Shown in pieces: positions 33,000-44,446 of a stretch of DNA of 64,000 bases. The stretch covers positions 46,178,796-46,242,795 of the forward strand of contig OX485807.1 in NCBI GenBank assembly GCA_950295325.1, given 5' to 3'. Source of the stretch: Polytrichum commune. Its lineage: Eukaryota; Streptophyta; Polytrichopsida; Polytrichales; Polytrichaceae. The notes below the pieces were generated by a model, which made no database searches, was not told where the DNA came from, and saw only the letters and a program-made list of their open reading frames with translations. Numbering within the stretch: position 1 is the stretch's first letter; each line of letters starts with the position of its first letter. A program made the translations under genes and the position numbers.

Positions 33000-33380
33000 C
33001 TTAGTGTCTAAGATTTGGTTCCTTTCTTCCTGATCTGTTTTCTTCTTCCTCCAATCTTGGAAGTTGCCGCCGTGGTGTGGCTTCCGGATCTGAGCGTCTT
33101 CCGGATCGCTTCTGCATGGATCTGGACTTTCAATCTGTGCCGCAGCCGCAGCCGCAGCTCCTTCATTTTGCTTTCCAAGTTGTTACGTCATGGGTCTTCT
33201 TTGGCTCTTCTCCTACATGGCGATCTGGCTTCGCACCATTTCTCCGTTGCGCATCGAGATCTACTCTATAGTGGCTGGATGTGGCGTGGTCTCCTCCGCG
33301 AGCACTTCCTTCGATGTCCATATTCCTTGACAAGTGTAAACCTCATTTCTTCATCACTCTGTAGTATCCTCGGTCTGGCT
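33000..33380 (+). other. CpG-richer upstream region of J gene copy 2
   Basis: This 380-bp region lies just before the duplication boundary and is unrelated to the DNA upstream of copy 1. It is richer in CG dinucleotides than its surroundings and contains a GCAGCC repeat near 33140. An open frame (33015-33428) has no recognised motif, so I call it possible promoter or leader. Confidence 0.35.
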
Positions 33381-34251
33381 TTGCGGCAGCGGGCAGGAGA
33401 TTCGGACAACGAAATAAAATCAGTATAGAAGGTGCTAGGGCCCAAGGTTCCGGGCACAGTCTTCAGTTATTCCGGAAACAATAGGGTTAACCTCGAAGAA
33501 CGCGCTCTCCTCTCCGCATAGATTGCGCTACCACTCGGTAGTTTTTTTATCTACATTCCGTCGCACAGCCTCTTGAGGAATCTCACCTTGTTCTAAGTAT
33601 AGAGGTCAGCAGTTGATTCCAGAGAACTAATTCTGTGAAGTTTTGCCGCTGTCTGAGCGCGAAACGAGCGAGTTCTGTGGAGTGATTTATAGTGTGTGGC
33701 GAGTTCTGAAATTGCAGAGCACGGGAGTAGGAAGCTCGATAACAATATCGTGTAAGAGAGCTGCGCAGTTGATTTCAGGGAATTCTGTGATTTTTTGACG
33801 TGGTTGGAGTCTTAATTGGAGCGAGTTTAGTGGAGATTATAGTTCATTTGACAGCTCGATTGACGAGCATTCTCAGCTGTCTATGCAAGGCACAGAGCCA
33901 CTTTCGGAGCGTTTCTTGCTAAGTTAACTGTTAGGGTGGGTACTGTGGATAGCAGTTGCTTCGGTTTCTTGTGGAAGTAGCTGTAGTGCTGTTTGGGAAG
34001 GGCGAGGTGGTTTTGGAGGAGTCTTAGGTCTTTCGGAGCTTCGCGATGGTGTGTTGGAACATGCTTGGATATTTTTGAGAGCGGACGAAGCATTGTACTG
34101 TAGGGGTTTTAGGTTGAGACAATTGATTGAGGCTGTCGAGAAAAGCCGGCTGTTTATTGAGGTTCTCACGAGGATTGATCGCGACATTAAGCTAGGGAGA
34201 CACGCCACATTGATTTTTGGAGATTTTAGAATCGAAGTATTTGAGGGAGGA

Positions 34252-34941
34252 ATGACAACAGCCATAGTTGGATTGTCTCCTGTTCATTCTTTTACAAGAG
34301 ACTCGATCTGCAAATCTCCCACTGCTCTCTCAGGATCTGGAATTAAATTCTCATCGTCTCAGTTTTGCGGGCAAACAGTAGGCGTGGCGGCCGCTGGCAC
34401 ATACGACTCGAGCAACAGAAGCTTCGTCTCAAGCCCCAGGGCATACACCGCAACAGAGGGGCAAAAATGTACCTCAAGGTCAGGGCCAGCCACAAGGAGC
34501 TTGTACGAGTCATTAGGAGTGTGCAGAACCGCCACTGCTAAGGAAATCAAAACAGCTTACAGGCTTGCGGCTCGCCGCCTCCATCCTGATGTAGTTCCGG
34601 AAACTCAAAGACAAGACGCTACCAAAGCGTTCTTGGAAATTCAGAAAAGCTACGGTATTCTGTCCGATCCTCAAAGAAGAGCGGCTTACGATCTATCCCT
34701 GACGATGAATGACTTTCAATCGTCAGGATTTAGCAACAAAGGTCCAGTTACAATGACTATGACGCCCTCATGGGGATTCATGTCTACTCCAGCTTCAAGC
34801 CCTAGGCCGTATTCATCAGCCAGCAATTCTGCCTTTAGAGGAAGTCGGTGGGAGACTGACCAGTGCTGGCAGAGTAGAAGAAATATGGCAACCCTTGGAT
34901 GTGTGTCGAGAGGAACTCTCATACAACTCATTCCGCTGTAA
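34252..34941 (+). CDS. Plastid-type J-domain protein, copy 2, C-terminally extended
   Basis: A 229-residue, single-exon paralogue of the gene at 26101. It starts MTTAIVG and has the same Ser/Thr/Ala-rich presumed transit peptide, J domain at 83-150 and HPD at 111-113. It differs from copy 1 at eight residues, all before or at the start of the J domain (residues 2, 8, two near 46-47, three near 70-73, and one at 92). From there to DQCW the proteins are identical. The TAG that ends copy 1 is CAG here, so translation continues for 23 residues (QSRRNMATLGCVSRG and on) to the next TAA. The tail has no motif I recognise. The upstream in-frame stretch has no ATG. Whether both copies are expressed cannot be told from sequence. 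Confidence 0.85.
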   Translation: MTTAIVGLSPVHSFTRDSICKSPTALSGSGIKFSSSQFCGQTVGVAAAGTYDSSNRSFVSSPRAYTATEGQKCTSRSGPATRSLYESLGVCRTATAKEIKTAYRLAARRLHPDVVPETQRQDATKAFLEIQKSYGILSDPQRRAAYDLSLTMNDFQSSGFSNKGPVTMTMTPSWGFMSTPASSPRPYSSASNSAFRGSRWETDQCWQSRRNMATLGCVSRGTLIQLIPL

Positions 34942-35079
34942 ATTTGTATCATGATGGTAAAGTAGAAGTGAATCAAATGACTGTAGATGTAGTGGTGCTG
35001 CTCGAAGAAAGACCGAAGGTGTCTATTGTCTTGCAAGAGCGCGAAGCCCTCAAGCAGGCTCAGATATGGAAAGAGCGCG

Positions 35080-35480
35080 CGCACATTGTTACTGCACCTT
35101 TCGGCCACAAAAATAATGAAACTCTCGTTAGGCAGCGTGGGATTCTGGCGGTTATGAATGCTTCTGCTCAAGAAACGTGTGGAGCGACTCTAGTCTTTAG
35201 AATGTGGAGTAAATACTCGCCTTCTATGCAGTTTGTGGTGGTGTGGAAAATTCTTAGTTCATCAAGCAACATGGACTTGTGACGGGATATAAATGCTTCT
35301 GCACAAGCAGCGTGTGGAGCGACTGTAGTCTTTAGAATTTGGAGTAAATACTCGCCTTCTATGCAGTTTGTGGTGGTGTGGAAAATTCCTAGTGCGTGGA
35401 ACAACATGGATTTCTGGCGGTTATGAATCCTTCTGCTCAAGAAACGTGTGGAACGACTCTAGTCTTCAGAACTTGGAGCT
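35080..35480. repeat. 134-bp tandem repeat, about 2.5 units, 3' of J gene copy 2
   Basis: Unit starts lie at 35147, 35281 and 35416 (period 134-135). The units match those after copy 1, but there is one fewer. Confidence 0.85.
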
Positions 35481-35931
35481 AAAAGTCGATTTTTGTGGCA
35501 GGTTTGCATGGTGCAAACGTTTACATTCAAATGATCACTCTTTGCATGCGACTGTATATGCGTCTCATGTGCCGCATGTTGCATACAGAGGTGTAACGAA
35601 GGGCATTGGTTCAGAAAGTTGGGTGAATACTTGAAATATGATGGGGGTTCTCAATGTGAGAAGAACTTAGTAGTTGGTTTCAAACAATGGGGCAAACTGA
35701 AAGCGGAGAAAATAATAATTTCCTAATGGTGTTGTGTCACGTAACGATGTGAACTACACAGGAGGAAGTGTCACTTGCAAGTCACATGTGGATAGTTGCA
35801 TGTGGTGAGGATGGAAATCAACCCCCAAGTAGGATAGTCATTGCAACAATAACATGCTTGAGTTACGGAAAGCGGTTGGTTACCAAGTGGCTTTGGTCAC
35901 TGGAACACTTGGATGTTTTCAAGGATGGGAA

Positions 35932-36523
35932 CATGACTTCCCCGGCCCTACATTCAACCACACTCTCCTATTACTTTGCGCATGAATATTGTAATAAAAC
36001 CAAGAGGATCACAACATTAACTCAATATGCACGCACATTTCACATGAGTTTGGTGACTGTACCTTTGATGAAGGAGTCATATGGACGACAGAGCCTACGC
36101 CATATCCATATTGTGCTGTATTCGCCACCGCCGCCGTAGGACCTCGGCTTCTTCGGCCACCTCTCCCTTGTTCTCGCGTTGGTCTGGGGCTATCTGCCAC
36201 CTCCTTTGCCTCATAGTCATCTTCCAGCTGCTCGTAGTCTATGTCCAATGGCGTCTCCCATTCCCCTTGGCCACCCTCTTCATATGTCATGTGCGCCATA
36301 CCAGGATTCCTCGCATTCCTCCTCTGCCTACCAATGCGATGTACTTCCATGGAACCGGCCAATCAAATAATCTAGCAATAGAACACACCACTTTTTGCAA
36401 TTGTGATGGGCTTCCACTCTAAAATCTTCCCTTGATTTGCCGTTGCCTACTGTGAATTCTCAACTCAACATTGATGGGGAGTATTGGTGGTGGAGCATTT
36501 AGACGAGGTTGCTACGTGATTAA
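35932..36523 (-). other. Unassigned region with CpG-rich minus-strand frame
   Basis: A minus-strand open frame (36009-36362) reads basic and acidic low-complexity text such as GRQRRNARNPGMAH and DIDYEQLEDDYEAKEVADS. Its composition, more CG-rich than the surroundings, suggests old coding sequence, perhaps a retroelement gag N-terminus, but I recognise no domain. The Harbinger insertion begins right after it. Confidence 0.3.
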
Positions 36524-36961
36524 GGTCTGGTTCACACTATGGCCAAACTTCGAGAGGAGAATCGTTTGGACCAATGAAAATGCAGAAAAAATGTCCAAAG
36601 TCCGTCCTCTCGGCCTTCACACTAGAGGCCGAAGTCCAAAGGACGTCGCCTCCAAAAGAGCCTAGGTGGTAGCACTTTTAGGAAGTTATGGCGCCAAGAG
36701 TTCCGCCTCTTGAGCAAAGTTTGGGTCGAGCAAAATGCTCGACCCAAACTTCCGTCGAAAGGCCAAACTTTTTTTCCATTAAAATATTCAAAATCTGATA
36801 GAATCTGGACGGTTAGATGGAAAAGGCAAATTTTTTCAAGGGATAAAGTGGGTCGTCTCTCTCTTCTCGCCCTCTTTCTCTTATGCCCTTGTTTTTGGTT
36901 CATTTGTTTTTTCCCTTATTTTTGTTGGTTTGCTTCAATTTTTTTTCGCAATTTTTTTTTC

Positions 36962-38064
36962 ATGGAGCAGTTTTCTCAAAACGGAGAGTTCTTTAGCCAA
37001 GAGAGGTGGATGGGGTTAGAGAATTTTTTGAGTGTAAACTCTTTTGGTGCATTTCAGCCATATTTAACACCTATTAGAGAGGAAAGAGTGAAAGAGGTGG
37101 AAGTTGAGAGGGTTGAGAGAGTTGAAAAAAGAAGTGTTGAAGAAGAGAAGGATGGTGAGATAATAGGGACTTCACAGAAAAGAGTTGCCCTAAAGAAGAA
37201 ACCTACTCAAGTTGAAGTGAAGGTTGAAGGAGAGGAAGGAAACCGGAATTGGCTAGATTCCGAGGTATATCAACTCATTGCTTTGAAGGGGGAGATGGAG
37301 CACGACTTTAAAAGAAACGGCAAAAAACAAGGTGAGTAACCCTAAACCTAACTAGGTTTTTTTGCAAATAAAATTTCAAATTTTAAGGATTTGTAAGGCC
37401 TATTTGGAGGCCTAAAGGCCTTTTGCCTTTAGGCGGGCCCGTATCCCGGCCCCAGGCCCCCCTTCCCCCCTATAGGGATTTGTGCAAATGTCGCCATTGG
37501 GATTTGAGCCTCGTATCCTCCCCTTACGACCGGGAGGCTTCTTCCCACCAACCCTTTTGGTAATCGCATGGCCACCACCTCCCTTTACATACCTCCCAAT
37601 CCATTAATCTCTTCCCTTATATTTGCTAGTATTGTTTTTTCTGATGCAGTTTTTGACTGTTTGTCTTATTATTTCATTGTTTTGAGTACATGAATTGATA
37701 CATGGGTGCGGCTTCATGCAAGGATGGTGATTATGCTCCCCAAGTTCAACCGAACAACCCAAGCGTGCCGTAAGAAGTTTAATCAAATTTTTGCTTCTTA
37801 CAAATAAGACAAACTTGCCAACGATATTTCAGGCAACAACCGGCAAGAGAGTAAATTTTATGACGCTCTAGATCAATGGTACCATCAAGCCTGCCAAGTT
37901 TTCAAGCACGTATCAACTATAACAAATGATAGTGCAGATTTTCCAACCAATTCTTCTCTAGAAATAGAAAGTGTCCCAATATCCACCCCTTCATCAATAT
38001 CAAAGACAAAGAATCATTTTCGGGAAATTATAATTTTTGACAAAATGGCTGAAACCAAGATTGG
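36962..38064 (+). pseudogene. Harbinger ORF1, Myb/SANT-like DNA-binding protein (5' part)
   Basis: The ATG at 36962 opens an exon to about 37331 (donor GTGAGT). It encodes a Glu/Val/Arg-rich region followed by NRNWLDSEVYQLIALKGEME, the first helix of the trihelix/Myb-like domain found in PIF ORF1 proteins. A second exon near 37720 continues with FNRTTQACRKKFNQIFASYK, the recognition-helix part. It then meets an in-frame TAA at about 37805 before DKLANDISG and the FYDALDQWYH block. The frame stays open up to 38064, where the gypsy element is inserted; the last codons and the TAG (44892-44894) lie on the far side. ORF1 products help the transposase bind DNA. The 37390-37570 intron carries a GC-rich segment whose minus strand contains GGCTCAAATCCC, a box-B-like tRNA-derived motif. 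Confidence 0.75.
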
Positions 38065-38425
38065 TGTAACATTCTCAAATATTATGAGATTCAAGAGGCA
38101 TGTTCCACCCAACCTTAGAGCTTATATACAAGTACCACTGGCAGTTGAGGCCACCTCCAACTGGTAGTTAAGTAGTAGTTAAATATATATTAACGAGCTC
38201 TCCCCCATGCCTTTAGGATATCTCTAAGTGCAGTTAAATAATGGTCTCTACTTACGTGGGAGAACTACGTGTAGAACCACAGTCATCAACTAGTAGTTAA
38301 CTCCCTTTACCTTTAGGACTGCTAGAGCACTTAGGGTAGCGCCTCTAGTTTTATAGTAAAGGAGTCCCAGTTGAATGAGAGGTTGTAAATAAATATAAAA
38401 CAATAAATATGTAATACACGTTACA
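38065..38425 (-). repeat. 3' LTR of the gypsy element
   Basis: 361 bp, bounded by TGTAAC and GTTACA. I count seven mismatches and no indels against the LTR at 44447-44807; six are transitions. Confidence 0.93.
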
Positions 38426-38635
38426 CACCTCCCCACTTAGGAATGAACGTCCGCGTTCATGAATGATCCCAAATCGTAGTGCATCAAGACAAATATAGTC
38501 AAGACCACCACTAATTTAAGCGAGCCATGGGATCTGTATTTGTACCATGCTCCATACCAATTGGCAGGGTGAAACAAGTTAATAATAACACCCCGTTTAC
38601 CGGATCCTGTGCGGGCCGGAGAGAACAGAAGGCGC

Positions 38636-39241
38636 CTACCCCGAAGATACCTTCTGCCTCAAACATTTTTGCGCAGCTGGGGCTTCGCGGTCACGCTTAA
38701 CACCGTGGCGTGTAAGTCTGTCCTCAGACTTTGCTACTGCATCCCAGTACTCCTTGAGGACTTCTACACTCAAGTTGCATTCGGGCTCCCATGAATTATG
38801 CTCAAGTGCATATCCGAGCCATTTGATAAGATAGAATTTCTTGGGGCGAGAACGAGACCCTCTATCTTCGTGTGAAAGCACGCGTTCTACTTCATAAGAT
38901 GCATCTTCCTCAAAGACTGGCGGAGGAGGAGGCTGTACCCTGCCATCGGCCACATAAGGCCTAAGAAGTGACACATGAAAAACATCGTGGATCTTAAATG
39001 TATCTGGCAGTTGCACGCGGTATGCTACCACCCCTATCCTTTGCACCACCCGAAATGGGCCAATCCACCTTGGTAAAAGCTTTCGAGCTCCTGGGACCTT
39101 CAACTTAATGTTGGCAGTACTTACTAGCACTTGCTGGTCCACTTCGAACGAGACCTCTCGTCGGTTCTTGTCAGCATAGAACTTTTGTCGTTGTTGCGCA
39201 GCAATGAGATGTTTCTTGGCCTGGCCAATCACATGTGTCAT
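38636..39241 (-). pseudogene. Integrase C-terminus and chromodomain
   Basis: The frame encodes the integrase GPY/F-type module (LLPRWIGPFRVVQRIG, then AYRVQLP and HDVFHVSLLRPY). After a proline-rich linker there is a chromodomain with YEVERVLSHEDRG, FYLIKWLGY and NSWEPECNL. The aromatic residues of the binding cage (Y, W, and W of SWEP) are visible. In chromoviruses this domain steers insertion toward particular chromatin marks. This segment is open, but is cut off from the integrase core by a frame break near 39245. Confidence 0.9.
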
Positions 39242-39256
39242 ATGCTCGACAAAATT

Positions 39257-39901
39257 CTACGCAGCAGGGACTTGACACCTGCTGTTCCCACTAATTGGTG
39301 TCCGGGACTGCTGACCATAGTTCAGGACAAACAGAGTATTCCGTACAGACTCTTGCCAAGAGCTATTATATGCAAATTCAACTACTGCAAGGAATTCATC
39401 CCAATCATCTTGCACTGGGTTGACATAATGCCGCAACATATCCTCCAGGATACGGTTTACCCGTTCCGTCTGCCCATCAGTTTGAGGATGGAATGCGGTG
39501 GACATGGCCAACCTTGTCCCCAAAAGACCATGCAACGCATCCCAAAACCTACTTGTGAATCTAGCGTCCCTGTCGCTTAGGATTACCCTGGGTAGACCAT
39601 ACAACTTATATATATGATCACGGAATAACCTTGCCGTACCTTTAGCAGTAACGTGTGTGGTGGTTGGCATAAAGTGGGCCATCTTGGACAACTTATCCAC
39701 GCACACAAAGATGGCATCATAACCATTAGCAGATGGAGTCAATCTAGAGATAAAATCCATGCTCACTATTTCCCAATTTCTATCAGGAATCTCCAATGGT
39801 TGTAAAAGGCCTGCTGATTTAAGAGTAGGGGCCTTACTTCTTTGGCAAATCTCACAAGATTTTATATAGCTTCTAATGGACCCTTGCATCTCAGGCACCA
39901 A
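39257..39901 (-). pseudogene. Integrase core (Ty3/gypsy)
   Basis: It includes the end of the zinc-binding region (CEICQRSK) and the catalytic DDE core. The D of SMDFISRL, the D of LSDRDARF and the E of QTDGQTERVNR are all present, in correct spacing and order. Frame breaks at both ends separate it from RNase H and from the chromodomain segment. Confidence 0.92.
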
Positions 39902-40041
39902 AAGTTTACTCGCACCCTCTTATACGTCTTAGTTACCCCTACATGACCGCTATACATTGCATCATGATACTCACGGAGCAAAAATGACCTGATATTCGAT
40001 CCTTGGAATGACACATCTGGAACCACAACCGCCTTTTCATA

Positions 40042-40500
40042 TCACCAAATGTAATTCTCATAAACAAAATGTTTCAGATTGTGCGGGTTTGAGAACCAAG
40101 GATCAAGAGTATGCCCGGAAATGATAGTTTGATATAACTTCTGATCACTGACGAACTCCGGGTACCCCTTCGGATTGTTGTCTTGCTCAACAGGATCACC
40201 TCGCCTAGCGTCTGCAGCCACCATTTGAAGGACCGAATTACTTGGAGCAGACCGCGGTGCCATCAAGGTTGGCTGGTCACCCGGGTCTAGTGGATTCCGA
40301 CTTAGAAGATCTGCCATATTAATCCTTCCTGGTCTATACACCCATCTATAGACAAAATTTTGCTCCAAGAACTCCAACCACCGAGCTTGACGCCTTGATA
40401 ACATCTGTTGTGTTTTTAAATACACCAGAGGGTTATGATCTGTGACGATCTTGCAATTTGCACCCTCTAGGTAACACCTCCAGGTTCGCATGGCGTGCAC
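40042..40500 (-). pseudogene. RNase H C-terminal part
   Basis: The text HAMRTWRCYLEG, VTDHNPLVYL and RINMADLLSRNP is the C-terminal half of Ty3/gypsy RNase H. The first catalytic Asp lies in the upstream frame (EVVSD), so a frameshift near 40500-40620 interrupts the domain. Confidence 0.88.
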
Positions 40501-41564
40501 AACTGCTGCAAGTTCTTGTTCACCAGTAGTATAATTTCTCTCAACGGGAGAAAATTTCTTCCTCTCAAAAGCAATGGGCTTACCTCCCTGAAGTAAGACG
40601 GCCCTGCTCCGAGTAAAAAAACGTCACTAACGACCTCAAATGGCTCCCCTAACTTGGGTAAGGTCAGAACTGGTGCATGTGTTAAAGCATATTTAACATT
40701 CTCAAAAGCGCATTCACACTCGTCAGTCCAAATGTACTTGACTTTGCTTCGCATCAGAGAAGTCAAAGGCGCAACCAGAGTCGAATATCCATGTATGAAT
40801 CTGCGGAAGTAATTGCAAAGCCCCAAGAATGATCGTAATTGTCCGACTTTAAGAGGTCTATGCCACTTGGCCACAGTCTCAATTTTCTTAGGATCCACCT
40901 TAATGCCCTCCTTGCCAACAACATGTCCTAAATAATGCAATTCATTCTTTCCGAAATGACACTTAGACATCTTTGCATAAAATTGATTCTCTCGTAGAAT
41001 TTGAAGTACTTGTGCCAAATGACTGACATGTTCCTCCTCGTTCTTTGAAAAAATTAAGATATCATCCAGATATACCGAAACAAATTTTTCAATGAACTTG
41101 TGAAAAACACGATTCATTACTCCTTGAAAAGTTGCTGGTGCATTGGTCAATCCAAAACTTAATACTTTGAATTGGTAATGACCAAACGGTGTTCTAAACG
41201 CCGTCTTAGGAGCATCCTCCTTGGATATCCTAATCTGGTGATAACCTTGTGCCAAATCAAGAGATGAAAATACTGTAGAGCCGGCTAACTGGTCAAAAAG
41301 ATCATCAATACGAGGCAACGGATAACGATTCTTTACCATTTGCTTATTAAGTGCCCGATAATCCACCACCATTCGCAGCGCTCCATCTTTTTTCTTGACG
41401 AACAAGATGGGAGACCCATAAGGCGATGAACTAGGATCTATCCATCCCTTTTCCAAATACTCCTTGATCTGTTTCTTGGCCTCCTGCAGCTCGAGAGGAC
41501 TCAACCTATAGATTGGCCTAAATGGCGGCTTGCCATCTGGCTCTAAAAGAATAGTATGGGCCAT
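40467..41564 (-). pseudogene. Reverse transcriptase (Ty3/gypsy)
   Basis: A long open segment holds nearly the whole RT: PIYRLSPLELQEAKKQ, YGSPILFVKKKDG, RMVVDYRALN, FSSLDLAQGYHQI (first catalytic Asp), FGLTNAPATFQ and VYLDDILIFS (YLDD catalytic pair), then the connection region FLGLCNYFRRFI. It enters RNase H at FEVVSD and then loses the frame. The catalytic residues seen are intact. Confidence 0.93.
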
Positions 41565-41596
41565 TCCCGCTCTGGAGGTAACCCTGTAGGTATAGG

Positions 41597-42577
41597 CTAA
41601 AAAATATCAGCATATTCCTCCAACACTGTGGCATAAGGTGTTGCCACTGTGTCCTCTACGTCGTCTCCAACCGCGGTCAACTGAACTAGGAACGACGTTG
41701 TTCCCTTCCGAATTGACCGTTTGAACTGCATGGCGGTGAGTCTATGGGGATTTGGACTCTGACATTGCACTGGGTTCACATGCAATGTTATTTTACGGCG
41801 GCCCTTATACAACACGCAACATTCAGATGCAAAATCCAAGCGTGCCTTGTGTTGCACTAGCCAATCATTGCCCAATATCAAATCAATGCCTTCACTTAAC
41901 TTTGCCACCAGGCAAGTAATTTGGCTTTGATATTGCTGTATTCTAACATGAACTTTAATCTTGTCGTCCGTTTGGACTTCATCACCATTGCCTAATACCA
42001 GTGTGTTACTGCCATTTTTCACTTTTAACCCGAAGGTCTTAACAAAACCAGAACTCACAAAGCAATGTGATTCGGCACTATCCATTAATACAAATGCATC
42101 ATGATGAGCTACTTGCCCTGAGAAACTCATCATCAGTTGAGAAGACAGAGTGAGCTGATTCAGCACATGTGGCCTAGGTTCATCCAAATAAACATGCCAC
42201 TGCACTGAGTTTGATTCAAATTGATGGACCAATTTAAATCGTGGTAAAGTTCTCTTAAGACTTTTTGCTTTACGTTTGTCAACAATAAAACAAGCACCGG
42301 TCTCATAGGGCGCTCGCTCTTTACCGTGCAAATAAGATCTCAAGAAACTTTGCAAATCATCCACTGATGGTATAATCAATGAGAACGCTCCATAAACTTT
42401 GGAGTTCACATCTAACACATCACTAAGTGGGAGTAACGGAGTTGGCAAAATAATGTCTTTATTCAAAATATCAAACACGATTACATTAAATTGCTTTTTG
42501 ACTAAGCCTTGAATCACTTCCAAAGCATCATTAGGCAAATCAAAAACACCCTCCGAAACTCGAACAGGTCCTGACAC
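41597..42577 (-). pseudogene. Retroviral-type aspartic protease region
   Basis: The segment includes a protease-like block, AFVLMDSAESHCFVS, where the usual D-S/T-G-A-S/T active site reads DSAES, so the conserved Gly and Ala positions are altered. It is followed by GIDLILGNDWL, the typical C-terminal part of the fold. It joins the gag frame upstream by overlap and the RT frame downstream across a short break near 41570-41596. Confidence 0.85.
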
Positions 42578-43706
42578 TAGCCCACTGCCTAAATGTCGGA
42601 CTTGTGAAAAAACTTCTTGTCTTTCTTTGCAGGTTGCTGCTCAGCACTCTTCTTGCCATCAAGACAATCTCTAGCCAAGTGTCCTTCCTTGTGACATTGA
42701 AAATAAAGACCATCATTTTTGCCGAAGGGGCCTCCCCTTTACCCTGATTACTCTTCTTGTAAAATGCGGAAGAGCGGCCTTCAGAGCGGCGAGACTTGTT
42801 GTCTCTAATCGGCCCTGTGTGGCCATTGGTCTTGACAACCGGTGCATCAAAATGAGACTTATCATTGTCCCGTCCTTTTGCATCTTGTGTGTACGTAGCA
42901 TCTATACTCACTGCATAATTGATGAGACGCTTGATGTCCTCCCATGGCCCACCATCGCCCTTAGGATCCACCAAGACCTTCTTGCGGATATCCTCCTTGA
43001 GCCCTGATATGAATCTCTCAATCTTATCTCCCTGGGAGACATGATTTTTAGTAATGTGTGAGCACAACTGCTGAAACTCATTTGCATAGTCCTCAACAGA
43101 ACCTTTCTGTTTAAGAACACGAAGCTTGTTCCGGGCTACCAACTCCTGATTGACACTGCCATAAGCAGTGAGTAATGCATCATAGAAGTTATTCCAGAGC
43201 TGTGGATCTTTCTTATCCGTTGCCAGCTCCAATGCAAGCATATCCCAATGTTGTGACACATTGGTTTCCAGATATGTTGATGCAATTGTGACCCACTCCT
43301 CAGGAGCAATCTGGCGTGCAACCAAGAACTTTTTCATCTGGTTGAGCAAAGCCAGAATGGTAATTTTGGACTTATCCTTGAACCGTTCCGGCTTGCCAGC
43401 AACTGTGGTGGACTTAGAACGGTCCCCCTCATTATACTTCTTCAAGAGTTGGACCTGACATTCCAATGCTTCCAAGTGATTGGAATGCGTGTTCACAATC
43501 GAGAAGGTTATTTCACCTTGCTGCTCTACACGCTGAGATTGACTTAAGTCATCAATCAATTTCCCATTGCAGTAATCCTGAATAGCTTGGACCACCAAAC
43601 TACGGATACTTGCCTCACTCGGTGAAGAGGATGTGCCAATCGGGAAAACCTGGGGAGGACTATCCTCCCTTGACGGTCCAAAAGTGTCCATATCCTCGAT
43701 GGCCAT
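42540..43706 (-). pseudogene. Gag polyprotein (Ty3/gypsy)
   Basis: The first ATG (43706) gives MAIEDMDTFG. The capsid-like retrotransposon gag core follows (WVTIASTYLETNVSQHW, LWNNFYDALLTAYG, VEDYANEFQQLC, FISGLKEDIRKKV). A basic region precedes the position of the zinc knuckle. The knuckle itself lies in another frame (QCHKEGHLARDC at about 42660-42700), and its first cysteine position is Tyr. A frameshift therefore lies in the A-rich stretch near 42715. Confidence 0.9.
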
Positions 43707-44446
43707 AACATAAACACACAAAATACAATGCCAAAAATTTGCGGGACTGCTCATGCGGTCCTGTACAATAAAAACCAAAACAGTAGACAAAACAATTCTA
43801 CCCCCCAGTAGCTTTCCCCAACAGAAAAAATAACCTCGTGTCTGAGAGCCACAGTTTTCAAATTTTAACCACGAGTAAACAACCTACTCAGAAATCTTGC
43901 CCCAAAATTTCGACCTGATCCGATTTTCTGCCTAGGAGTTATAAAAATTTTCGTATGCTGCTCTCAGAAGAACTTCAGAATAGGATAGCTTCCTCTGAAT
44001 TTCTTGAAATGACCTGAAATTTTAACTGTGACTAGAGAGACTAAACACAAATCATCTCACCAAATTTCAAGCCTATCCTATTTTCTGCCTAGGAGTTATA
44101 CCCTTTTTAGTGCATAAATCTACCCAGGTTTCAGAATACTATAACTCCACCCCACTGACTTAAAACATCTTTAGATTTTAGCAGTGATCACTAAAACCAA
44201 TTATTTATGACCCCCTAAAATGAGAGCCACAGGAGACGACGTAGCTCTCCTATGCGACGCTCACTGCCCAGGCAGCAGGCTGCCTCCCTCTGCTAGGCCG
44301 GAAGGAGATGAGACGAGACGAGGCGAGACGCGACCCCCCAGGATCGCAACACCCTCTAGAAAAATTACCAGCATAACAATTACACGGCGGAAGTTAATAG
44401 AAACCCAAATGAAAACAAGGTACAAGAGCGCCGGCTCTGATACCAA
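43707..44446 (-). other. Gypsy 5' leader with Met-tRNA primer-binding site
   Basis: The untranslated leader sits between the 5' LTR and gag. TGGTATCAGAGC (minus strand, ending at 44446) directly abuts the LTR and matches the initiator-Met tRNA 3' end. The region 44220-44350 is unusually GC-rich, and the GAGACGA-type repeat (44310-44335) could form structure. Confidence 0.85.

Larger units (their letters stand above)
33381..35931 (+). repeat. Segmental duplication, copy 2
   Basis: Direct-repeat partner of 25222-28050. Ends lie at TTGCGGCAGCGGGCAG on the left and TTTTCAAGGATGGGAA on the right. The stretch from about 34536 to 35080 is almost identical to copy 1 (one difference seen), whereas flanking parts carry scattered substitutions and indels. 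Confidence 0.92.

Noticed and set aside
33015..33428. 137-codon plus-strand frame before J gene copy 2
   Set aside because: No motif is recognisable, composition is Leu/Ser/Arg-rich as in random GC-richer DNA, and it crosses the duplication boundary.
36009..36362. Minus-strand 117-codon frame as a confident gene
   Set aside because: Composition is suggestive of old coding DNA, but no domain, intron or conserved start was found, so it was left as unassigned.
37390..37570. tRNA-derived SINE in the Harbinger ORF1 intron
   Set aside because: A box-B-like GGCTCAAATCCC is present on the minus strand, but I could not find a tail or target duplication, so it was not listed as an element.
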